Shown here one piece after another: positions 1 to 5,237 of a DNA stretch of 13,365 nt. Where the stretch lies: NCBI GenBank assembly GCA_002314755.1, contig DCHC01000047.1, forward strand, positions 1-13,365, in the 5' to 3' direction. Under the pieces are notes generated by a model that saw only the letters and a program-made list of their open reading frames with translations, did not search any database and had not been told where the DNA came from. Positions within the stretch are counted from its first letter, which is position 1; each line of letters starts with the position of its first letter. This DNA is from Faecalibacterium sp. UBA1762 (GTDB taxonomy: Bacteria; Bacillota; Clostridia; Oscillospirales; Ruminococcaceae). A program made the translations under genes and the position numbers.

Positions 1-91
1 CGCACCCCTCACGGGGACTGCAACATATCTGAATTCCTCCTTAAAAATCCTGATTTGCGGAGGATGCAATCCGCACCCCTCACGGGGACTG
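1..91 (-). CRISPR. Two repeat units of a possible CRISPR array at the window edge
   Basis: A 20-bp sequence, CGCACCCCTCACGGGGACTG, occurs exactly at 1-20 and again at 72-91, with a period of 71 bp. The first copy may extend beyond the window. On the minus strand each unit reads CAGTCCCCGTGAGGGGTGCG, which contains a CCCC-GTGA-GGGG hairpin with a GNRA-type loop. The 72-91 copy continues into GATTGCATCC, resembling the GGATTGAAA(T/C) end of many type I-C repeats. A 71-bp period suits a repeat of about 32-36 bp plus a spacer of about 35-39 bp. Only two units are visible and no cas gene lies in the window, so this could equally be another short direct repeat. Confidence 0.4.
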
Positions 92-131
92 GTGTTGCAA
101 AACCCTCCGTTTACAAACGGGCGCAAAAAAA

Positions 132-179
132 CTGCCTGCCTCGGATCATGATCCGAAAGCAGACAGCTTTTTCTTTTTT
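132..179. terminator. Bidirectional rho-independent terminator
   Basis: The arms CTGCCTGC (132-139) and GCAGACAG (159-166) pair with one mismatch and enclose a perfect 16-bp palindrome TCGGATCATGATCCGA (141-156). A T-rich run follows on the plus strand (168-179), and an A run at 125-131 gives a T run on the minus strand. It ends the minus-strand lipoprotein operon and insulates it from the repeats at 1-91. The 92-131 stretch before it holds only a short CCGTTT/AAACGG inverted repeat. Confidence 0.8.
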
Positions 180-244
180 GCTTATTTATCTTTTTATTCA
201 ACCGTTATGTGATCGCGGGGCTGTATTGCCCTGCGGCATGGGCG

Positions 245-1360
245 TTACCGCGCTTCGTACGCACGCCAGTCAATGCCTGCCGCTTCGGCAAAGGCAATGC
301 GCATATCCCACTGGTTGAACAGCTCACCGTCAATATAGCAGCTGCTGTTCGCGCAGTCAGGGTTGACGCAGCAGCCCCCCTCCAGTTTCCAGCCGCACTC
401 GTAGCAGTTGACCGGCGTCCAGGCGACGCCGCACTCCGGGCAGCCGCCGGGCAGGCCGCCGTTATAGCAGGTATAGCATACCTTACCGTAGGCACGGCGA
501 TTGTCATCCTCCCAGGAAGTAAGCACCGGGTGCGGCGGTGCGTATTCGGTGTCGTAGGCATTGCCGCAAATGGGGCAGGTACCCACATCCGTACGGTTCC
601 CGTGGTAGTGGCGCAGGTACAGGCTGCCGATCTCTTCCCCGCATACCTGACAGATGACGCCGACCCCGTTATTGTTGCCGACATAGTTGCCCAACTCGTT
701 ACCGAGCATTACCCAATGGTCTGTCTCGGGGCAGCGGGTGGTACGGGTGACTGTCTGGGGCTGCGGCTCCGGCTGGCTATCCGCTGCAGCGGACGGCTGA
801 TCGGGCGGTTGCTCCTGTGACGGGGTCTTGCCGCTCTTGCTGTTTTTCGGGTCTTCCTCTGCCGACGGAACAGTGTCCTCTGATGAGTTTTTTTCCGTTG
901 GCTGCTCCTCCGGCTGCGCAGGTTGCTCCTCGGTCTGAATAGTGGCTACCGTTATCTTCACCTCCATACTGACGGTGCTGCCGTCCGCATACCCGGTGGG
1001 CGCGCTCACCCGAACCCAGACAGCCCCCGGCTTTAACCCTTTCAGTACCCCGTCTGTCATTTCTGCCACGCCGTTTTTGGATAGCAGCGTATAGCTGATT
1101 GCGGTACCGTCTATGACGGCGCCGTCCTCACTGACTGCGATGGCGTTCAGCTTTACACTCTCGCCCTGAGTCAATGTAACGGGACCGAAATGCAGATGAT
1201 CGACGGTTGTCGTTTGGATCAGCTCGTTTGGGTCTGTCTGCTGCGTCGGCTCGACGCCGCTTTCCGGCAAAGCGTTTTCCGCAGGGACAGCCGCACAGCC
1301 AAACAGCATTCCGCAGATGGATAAAACGGCGACCGCAAGGACCATTAATCTTTTTTTCAT
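245..1360 (-). CDS. Surface lipoprotein with Ig-like domain and Cys-rich (CxxC) tail
   Basis: This 371-residue protein has a lipoprotein signal peptide with a basic start (MKKR), a hydrophobic stretch and lipid-attachment Cys22 in LFGC. Phe at the -2 position is slightly unusual. Residues of about 53-140 look like a bacterial Ig-like (BIG2-type) domain, followed by a Pro/Glu/Ser-rich linker (about 142-205) that probably spans the cell wall. The last 165 residues carry repeated CxxC pairs (C237/C240, C262/C265, C295/C298, C307/C310, C319/C322) plus C330, C331, C336 and C341. This is a zinc-ribbon-like pattern, rare in exported proteins. AGGAGG lies eight bases before the ATG. It is the last gene of the minus-strand operon, 83 bp after the 54-aa lipoprotein gene, and is followed by the terminator at 132-179. 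Its function is unknown; export and anchoring are well supported, metal binding is inferred. Confidence 0.85.
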   Translation of the reverse strand: MKKRLMVLAVAVLSICGMLFGCAAVPAENALPESGVEPTQQTDPNELIQTTTVDHLHFGPVTLTQGESVKLNAIAVSEDGAVIDGTAISYTLLSKNGVAEMTDGVLKGLKPGAVWVRVSAPTGYADGSTVSMEVKITVATIQTEEQPAQPEEQPTEKNSSEDTVPSAEEDPKNSKSGKTPSQEQPPDQPSAAADSQPEPQPQTVTRTTRCPETDHWVMLGNELGNYVGNNNGVGVICQVCGEEIGSLYLRHYHGNRTDVGTCPICGNAYDTEYAPPHPVLTSWEDDNRRAYGKVCYTCYNGGLPGGCPECGVAWTPVNCYECGWKLEGGCCVNPDCANSSCYIDGELFNQWDMRIAFAEAAGIDWRAYEAR

Positions 1361-1443
1361 TGTTTTTTCCTCCTGTATTTGTGTTTTCTTATTTATTTTA
1401 TATCGGGGGCGGCCGGTTGGACTGCCCCCAAATATTGAAAACG

Positions 1444-1608
1444 CTATTTCTCTGCAGTGTCTCCCCCTTGTTCACCCTTTTCAGGGGGGTCCGCCACTTT
1501 TGGGCCTTTTTCGGATATTTCCTCGTCAGCGGTTTTCCACGACGCGGAGCAGCCTGCGACCAGCGCAAGTACTGCAAGGAAAGCCATCACACATAACGCA
1601 ATTTTCAC
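1444..1608 (-). CDS. Small 54-aa lipoprotein
   Basis: A GTG start at 1608 is preceded by AAAGGAGG with 8-9 bases of spacing, and the reading frame encodes 54 residues ending in TAG. Residues 1-20 form a textbook lipoprotein signal (MKIALC..., then LVAGC with Cys20), and the mature part is a short charged tail starting SASWKTADEE and rich in Glu, Lys and Gly. The stop of the upstream 78-aa gene lies three bases before this start, and that gene's last codons (Gln-Arg-Arg-Lys) encode the ribosome site, so translation is probably coupled. The region around the mature N-terminus aligns without gaps to the upstream protein (xAG[C/G]xxx[W/V]KTADE), so the two are tandem paralogues. No family was recognised. 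The plasmid setting recalls pheromone precursors, but that is speculation. Confidence 0.8.
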   Translation of the reverse strand: MKIALCVMAFLAVLALVAGCSASWKTADEEISEKGPKVADPPEKGEQGGDTAEK

Positions 1609-1611
1609 GCT

Positions 1612-1848
1612 TTATTTCCTCCTTTGAAAAACCGGGGCAAACGCCGGTATACAGCCCGCTGCCTGCTCTGCGGCAGGGGTCAACTGGGTTCGGGTGATCC
1701 GGCTTTGGCTGTTTTCGGCTGTCCCGGTCAGCCGGTCGGTTTCCTCCCCGGGGATGTTTTCATCAGCGGTTTTCACCGCGCCTGCGCCGCCTGCTAACAT
1801 TGAGACAGCGACCGCCAGACAGACCCATACGCACACTGTTTTTTTCAT
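1612..1848 (-). CDS. Small 78-aa exported protein, paralogue of the next gene
   Basis: The ATG at 1848 is preceded by GGAGG with good spacing. The protein starts MKKTVCVWVC and has a hydrophobic core to about residue 19, then LAGGAGA, which offers an Ala-x-Ala-like signal peptidase I site before VKTADENIPGEE. Compared with the 54-aa lipoprotein just downstream, the alignment is gap-free from the end of the signal peptide, but the lipobox Cys corresponds to Gly21 (codon GGC here, TGC there). It is therefore predicted to be released instead of lipid-anchored. The C-terminal 40 residues (Thr/Gln-rich, then CIPAFAPVFQRRK) have no counterpart in the paralogue. Part of that tail overlaps the ribosome site of the next gene, so the natural end could have shifted. 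Function unknown. Confidence 0.65.
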   Translation of the reverse strand: MKKTVCVWVCLAVAVSMLAGGAGAVKTADENIPGEETDRLTGTAENSQSRITRTQLTPAAEQAAGCIPAFAPVFQRRK

Positions 1849-1885
1849 GCGCTTTACCTCCGCAAAAGTTCTTCTTTCTGTTTTT

Positions 1886-1933
1886 CCCGGCGGGCACTGT
1901 TTTACGGTGTAAACCGGGCAAATACCCGCCGGG
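1886..1933. other. Long inverted repeat between protease gene and small exported genes
   Basis: The arms CCCGGCGGG (1886-1894) and CCCGCCGGG (1925-1933) are perfectly complementary over 9 bp. The 30-base interior holds a second small inverted repeat (TTTAC, GGT, GTAAA). On the plus strand a T run follows (from about 1938), so it has the shape of a plus-strand terminator, although the genes on both sides run on the minus strand. In the operon transcript it would be a stable branched hairpin just downstream of the protease stop codon, possibly a processing or stability element. Confidence 0.5.
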
Positions 1934-1970
1934 GCATCTTTTTTTGGGGGGGACTATCGACCCTGTGCGG

Positions 1971-2903
1971 TTAGCTGCCGTAGACCGCCCGGTAGCTGGC
2001 GCCCAGCTGCTGCAGCCTGGCGATCCGGTCGTTTTTGTCGGGATGGCTGTTCGACAGTACCGCAAACACACCCTTGGTATCAGAGCCCTCAAAGGTTTCG
2101 ATCAGCGCACACAGATCGTCACCGTAGCCAAGCTGATAAGAGAATGCGTCCGCCTGGAACTCGTTGTCCCTGTTGGATTTCATCACCAGCGAGGTGCCGA
2201 CCCAGGTCCAAAGCCTGGTCATGCCGGCGATTACCACGGTAATAGCCAGCTTGTATGCCGTCTCTACCGCGGCGGTAGCCATACCTTTTGAACCGCCAAC
2301 AAGTATTGCCGCTATGGAAGCCGCGAAGTGGAAGAAATCTATCAGCAGCTTGATGACCGCGATGATTCCCGTGACCAGCAGGTTTCCGACGGTAACCACC
2401 AGGATCAGGTCGGTATCCTTATTGGCCAAATGACCGAACTCGTGGGCCAGGGTCGCCTTGAGCTGACCCTCCGGCACCTGCAGCAGACCCTGTGTAATAC
2501 AGATTGTCTTGCGACCGGCAGCAAAGGCGTTCGGCTCATCATCACTGTTGATGTACAGCTTCACATCCTCCGGAATGTCGGGGTCCAACCGCCTTGCGTT
2601 GTCGTAAACCTCTTGAAAAATTGGGTCCAGATATTCCTGCTGCTCTACTCGTTTGATCATTCTGCAGCCGTATTGACGCCTTAAAAGCCATTCGCCCACA
2701 GGGGAAAGCGCGATAAGCAGGGATACCGCATACAGCACAGTACCGATGAGAAGTGCCGCCCAAAAGGGAAACTCCACAAGGCCGCCGCCGCCAAAGAGAT
2801 ACTGCAGAACATTGGCGATGACCAGAACATTCAGTACCAGATAGATCAACACCGGAATATTGGATTTTCTTGTTACTTTTCTGATTAAATCAAACAAATA
2901 CAT
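1971..2903 (-). CDS. M48 family membrane zinc metalloprotease (HtpX-like)
   Basis: The 310-residue protein is an integral-membrane zinc endopeptidase. The signature HEFGH is at residues 154-158 in a TLAHEFGHLANKD context (two His ligands, catalytic Glu155). The third ligand is Glu248 in NEFQADAFS, and SHPDKNDRI near the C-terminus matches the end motif of M48 proteins. Two hydrophobic segments (about 17-37 and 46-67) precede the catalytic part, and two more lie between the zinc motifs (about 165-188 and 190-230). Length is close to the usual HtpX length. HtpX-type enzymes degrade misfolded or specific membrane proteins with the active site facing the cytoplasm. The ATG is preceded by GGAGG with eight bases of spacing. 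It is the first gene of an operon that continues with two tiny exported proteins and a lipoprotein, so a dedicated role in processing them is possible but unproven. Confidence 0.9.
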   Translation of the reverse strand: MYLFDLIRKVTRKSNIPVLIYLVLNVLVIANVLQYLFGGGGLVEFPFWAALLIGTVLYAVSLLIALSPVGEWLLRRQYGCRMIKRVEQQEYLDPIFQEVYDNARRLDPDIPEDVKLYINSDDEPNAFAAGRKTICITQGLLQVPEGQLKATLAHEFGHLANKDTDLILVVTVGNLLVTGIIAVIKLLIDFFHFAASIAAILVGGSKGMATAAVETAYKLAITVVIAGMTRLWTWVGTSLVMKSNRDNEFQADAFSYQLGYGDDLCALIETFEGSDTKGVFAVLSNSHPDKNDRIARLQQLGASYRAVYGS

Positions 2904-2977
2904 TTTCTTTTCCTCCGTCTCATTTGAAACATTTGTTTTCGATCTTTTTTTGCGAATAAATCAGGGCCTTAGCTTGC

Positions 2978-3033
2978 CAGACACCGGAGCACTTTGCTGC
3001 CCTGCTCTTTGTATCAAGGATAGCCGGTGTCTG
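2978..3033. other. Structured leader upstream of the M48 protease gene
   Basis: The perfect 10-bp arms CAGACACCGG (2978-2987) and CCGGTGTCTG (3024-3033) enclose a second hairpin (GAGCA and TGCTC). If the protease gene is transcribed from upstream of 3033, this forms a stable branched structure about 75-130 bases before its start codon. No T run follows directly on either strand, so a simple terminator is unlikely. No known riboswitch class was recognised. I see no convincing promoter here and no gene between 2904 and 3113. Confidence 0.4.
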
Positions 3034-3107
3034 TTCCCTTGACCTTTATTAGTGTTATGTTTTTGCCAACTTAACTTTTCCGGCGACCTTTTTTCTGTTT
3101 TTTCGCG

Positions 3108-3155
3108 AAAAAAAACGGAACCGTGCTGAAGCTTCTCAACACGGTCCGTTTTTTT
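3108..3155. terminator. Bidirectional terminator between rep and the protease operon
   Basis: AACGGAACCGTG (3114-3125) pairs with CACGGTCCGTT (3140-3150) with a single bulged A and a 14-base loop. Seven T follow on the plus strand (3149-3155) and eight A precede (3108-3115), giving a T run on the minus strand. It would stop the leftward rep transcript before the protease operon. A 16-bp palindrome TTTTCTGTACAGAAAA (3152-3167) abuts it. The rest of the gap up to the rep stop at 3387 holds no gene that I can support. Confidence 0.8.
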
Positions 3156-3386
3156 CTGTACAGAAAACCTATGAAAACTGCAGGGGTAGTTACTTGAACA
3201 AAGCAGAAGCACTGCCCGGCAGAAAATCGGATATCAGTATTGACGATCTGCCACGCCGAACTGCGACTTGTAGGGATAAAGGTGCCTTCTTTACACGGAA
3301 AGCCCCCTTGCAAATGACCACACCCGTAAAATTTTGCACAGCTGCGCATAGCCCCGGGGCATACCGTCCCGGAGCGTCCCATTATT

Positions 3387-4373
3387 TTAGTCCGCAAAGG
3401 CAAATTTGGGTACAATGCCCCTTGATCTTGCCAAAAGATCCTCTGTCGCCTGGCGGCCAGAGGGTATAACATTGGTTCCTCCGGCCACATAAAGAGATGA
3501 AAGCTTCTCTTTTCCGATATTCCTCAGTATCCCATTGAGGTAAAACGCATTATTTTTTTGCGCGTTATTCTGACAGCCGCAGGTATAGGCCAGCGCAATT
3601 TCCTGCATGTTCCAGCCGGACCAGGACCGTACCAATCGGATTTCCTGTGGAGTCAGTTTGCGGCCGAACAAGGCTTCCAACTGCGCAAGCGGAATATTTT
3701 TATTTTCTTTTTTGTTTATTTGTGTTTTATTTTTTACTGTGCCGCAGTTTTCCGCGCTTTGTTTTTCCGTGCCGCATTTTTTCGACAGCACACAAGATTC
3801 CTTTGGTTCCGTAACAGAATTTTGCGCGCATCCGACATAAACCGTATTGGCGGAATAACGTCCGTTTTTTCGGGAAGGGCACACCACAACGATCTTACCG
3901 GTTTTCAGTTCCTTTACATACTTACGCAGTGTTTCCTCGCTGACGCCGGAATAGTATGACAGGATTTCTAATTTGGGATAGGCTGCCTGTTCCCCACCGG
4001 CAAACACGCACAGCATAGCATAAAGACCCTTTGCCTTTGCGGAAAGCTGATCGCTGCACAAAACCTCCCGGTAAACAAGGCCATACCCTTTTTCAAAGGA
4101 ATCCCGGAAGGTATAGAAGTTTCGGGCAAAGGTCTTCCCTATCTGCTGGTCGGCGGATAGGATGTCCGCTTTTTTCAGTTCACGGTATGCTTTGTAGTAA
4201 GTATTCTCGGTGATGCCTAAATATTTTAAGATCCCGTCGCGGGAAGGGTATGCGGACAGGTTTCGATACAGGCATAAAACCGAATAGATCGCCTTAGCGG
4301 TCAGGGAAAGGTTCGGGTCCAGAATGACTGTTTTGGAAACCCTTCCATACCCTTTTGTACAGAATTTTTCCAT
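3387..4373 (-). CDS. Replication protein with duplicated winged-helix and DnaD-like domain
   Basis: A 328-residue plasmid/ICE replication initiator candidate. Residues of about 8-72 and 96-162 are an internal duplication sharing the pattern GYG-V, LS-KAK--Y--LC, AYP----IL-Y-G--E-T and ELK. Each half looks like a winged helix-turn-helix. A polar linker (about 183-226) leads to a C-terminal segment (about 228-292: LTPQEIRLVRSW, then YLNGILRNI) resembling the DnaD/DnaB_2 domain of Gram-positive replication-initiation and helicase-loading proteins. I chose the ATG at 4373 because conserved-looking sequence starts there. A TTG at 4409 extends the frame by 12 residues, but an inverted repeat lies there and no ribosome site precedes it. 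The AAGTGGG upstream of the ATG is a weak ribosome site, fitting low Rep expression. It is divergent from the par operon, and its leader is probably controlled by antisense RNA. Confidence 0.8.
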   Translation of the reverse strand: MEKFCTKGYGRVSKTVILDPNLSLTAKAIYSVLCLYRNLSAYPSRDGILKYLGITENTYYKAYRELKKADILSADQQIGKTFARNFYTFRDSFEKGYGLVYREVLCSDQLSAKAKGLYAMLCVFAGGEQAAYPKLEILSYYSGVSEETLRKYVKELKTGKIVVVCPSRKNGRYSANTVYVGCAQNSVTEPKESCVLSKKCGTEKQSAENCGTVKNKTQINKKENKNIPLAQLEALFGRKLTPQEIRLVRSWSGWNMQEIALAYTCGCQNNAQKNNAFYLNGILRNIGKEKLSSLYVAGGTNVIPSGRQATEDLLARSRGIVPKFAFAD

Positions 4374-4393
4374 AAAAAATATCCCACTTTCTG

Positions 4394-4415
4394 AGTTTTT
4401 TGTACACAAAAAACT
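4394..4415. promoter_or_regulatory. Operator-like inverted repeat at the start of rep
   Basis: Perfect 10-bp arms AGTTTTTTGT (4394-4403) and ACAAAAAACT (4406-4415) flank a 2-bp centre. The element lies 21 bases upstream of the rep ATG and its right end touches the -35 box of the plus-strand promoter at 4415-4442. A bound protein, perhaps Rep itself, could repress the antisense RNA and also affect rep. The 10-2-10 layout with TGT/ACA at the centre matches the second operator at 4632-4653. Confidence 0.55.
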
Positions 4416-4442
4416 TGCATTCCGCAGGATATATGATATAAT
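4415..4442 (+). promoter_or_regulatory. Promoter for the putative antisense RNA
   Basis: TTGCAT (4415-4420), a 16-bp spacer and a perfect TATAAT (4437-4442) form a good sigma-A promoter reading right, with a predicted start near 4449. The -10 lies inside an AT-rich inverted repeat (ATGATAT and ATATCAT, 4433-4450). No protein-coding gene starts directly downstream, which points to an RNA product. Confidence 0.65.
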
Positions 4443-4448
4443 AATATC

Positions 4449-4592
4449 ATACGAGGAACGCTGTATTTAGGGTACAGAAAACTCGTCCGACGCAGTACTG
4501 GGCTTTTTCAAGAGGAACCACAGTTGCGTTAGAGCAATATGTCTTTTGCGAGAAGAGAAGTGTTGGCGCACTTCTCTTCTTCATTATTTCCC
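4449..4592 (+). ncRNA. Putative antisense (copy-number control) RNA over the rep leader
   Basis: The predicted RNA starts near 4449 and would end at a 12-bp perfect hairpin, AGAAGAGAAGTG (4551-4562) with CACTTCTCTTCT (4569-4580), followed by a moderately U-rich stretch. Near its 5' end are two nested stems, ACGAG/CTCGT (4451-4455 with 4482-4486) around CTGTA/TACAG; further on, ACGCA can pair with TGCGT. A strong promoter on the opposite strand (4593-4620) fires leftward toward rep, so this RNA would be complementary to nearly all of the first 140 bases of the rep mRNA. That arrangement matches the antisense RNAs that limit Rep synthesis in many Gram-positive plasmids. The RNA is inferred from promoter geometry and structure; no known RNA family was matched. 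Confidence 0.55.
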
Positions 4593-4620
4593 ATTATACA
4601 CGGCTTTTTTCAATTTGCAA
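4593..4620 (-). promoter_or_regulatory. Promoter for the rep transcript
   Basis: On the minus strand TTGCAA (4620-4615), a 16-bp spacer and a perfect TATAAT (4598-4593) predict a start near 4586. This gives a rep leader of about 210 bases, through the full antisense-RNA region, to the rep ATG at 4373. The same 16-bp spacing and TTGCA-type -35 occur in the opposing promoter. Confidence 0.7.
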
Positions 4621-4653
4621 GTATTTTTTAAAAATACCTGTCAACAGGTATTT
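4621..4653. promoter_or_regulatory. Operator with inverted repeats between rep and par promoters
   Basis: Perfect arms AAATACCTGT (4632-4641) and ACAGGTATTT (4644-4653) flank CA. A further half-site-like GTATTTTT (4621-4628) pairs with AAAAATAC (4630-4637), giving three alternating copies of a (A)GGTATTT-like half-site. The right arm overlaps the -35 of the par promoter (4651-4656), a position typical of autorepression. The left side is 1 bp from the -35 of the rep promoter, so one regulator could adjust both replication and partition. Confidence 0.6.
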
Positions 4654-4679
4654 ACATAACCGCTTTTCTGTGCTAAAAT
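4651..4679 (+). promoter_or_regulatory. Promoter of the par operon
   Basis: TTTACA (4651-4656), a 17-bp spacer and TAAAAT (4674-4679) predict transcription starting near 4686, only a few bases before the first possible start codon of the operon. The -35 box is embedded in the inverted repeat at 4632-4653. Confidence 0.7.
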
Positions 4680-4694
4680 AGCGTCAGAAAGGCG

Positions 4695-5237
4695 GTGATT
4701 TTTATTTTTGCAAATGACATCGGTGAGCAAAGTCTGGTTCCAAGCTATTGCTTTGGCGCCATTTTGCAAAAGGCTATGTATGAATACGGTACCCTGAAAA
4801 GCTACCGTGATTTTCAAAATCTGCTGCTTTCCAAAGATATTGACATCAATGAAAAGCGCATTGCCGAATACAGTCGGGGCGAATATACGCCGCCGCTGGA
4901 GAAAGCCCGGGCAATGCTGAACTGCCTGGAGTATGAGATCTCGGAGGAGGAGCTGCTGGATTCCCTCAGGGCAAACCGTGCGTATTCCAAGACCAGAGTG
5001 AAGGGTTATCGGGTCAAGGGCGACCGTGAGATATCCATTAACACCCGCGTGAAGATGTCCACCCTTTTGCCGGAGGTCGATCCGGACCGGACGATTTTGC
5101 TTTTGCAGAACCGCATCTTTACCCTCTTTGGAGGATCGGGTAATTACAGCGATTATGTCCGGGCATTGATCAGCAAGGATCTGAAGGAATTGATTTTGGA
5201 CGAGGACACTATTACAGACGGAGGAAAAGATAGATGA
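4695..5237 (+). CDS. Small putative DNA-binding protein leading the parAB operon
   Basis: About 180 residues, first gene of the par operon and coupled to parA through an ATGA overlap at 5234-5237. Residues of about 37-92 (SYRDFQNLLLSK...NEKRIAEYSRGEYTPPLEKARAMLNCLEY...EEEL) look like a helix-turn-helix of the kind that reads a pattern of operator half-sites, so it may be the repressor acting on the inverted repeats upstream. The rest is basic then acidic, without a recognised domain. The start is uncertain: GTG at 4695 overlaps the best ribosome site (AAGGCGGTGA, 4689-4698), ATT at 4704 has ideal spacing but would be a rare start codon, and the next in-frame ATG removes 27 residues. It is not an obvious transcription-factor family member; the assignment rests on position and helical pattern. 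Confidence 0.7.
   Translation: MIFIFANDIGEQSLVPSYCFGAILQKAMYEYGTLKSYRDFQNLLLSKDIDINEKRIAEYSRGEYTPPLEKARAMLNCLEYEISEEELLDSLRANRAYSKTRVKGYRVKGDREISINTRVKMSTLLPEVDPDRTILLLQNRIFTLFGGSGNYSDYVRALISKDLKELILDEDTITDGGKDR

Noticed and set aside
3071..3490. 139-aa minus-strand frame overlapping the 3' end of rep
   Set aside because: It reads through the terminator at 3108-3155, overlaps rep in another frame and lacks a ribosome site or domain.
4714..4797. 27-codon frame starting at the ATG at 4714 within the first par gene
   Set aside because: Out of frame with the conserved coding sequence, no well-placed ribosome site and no recognisable product.
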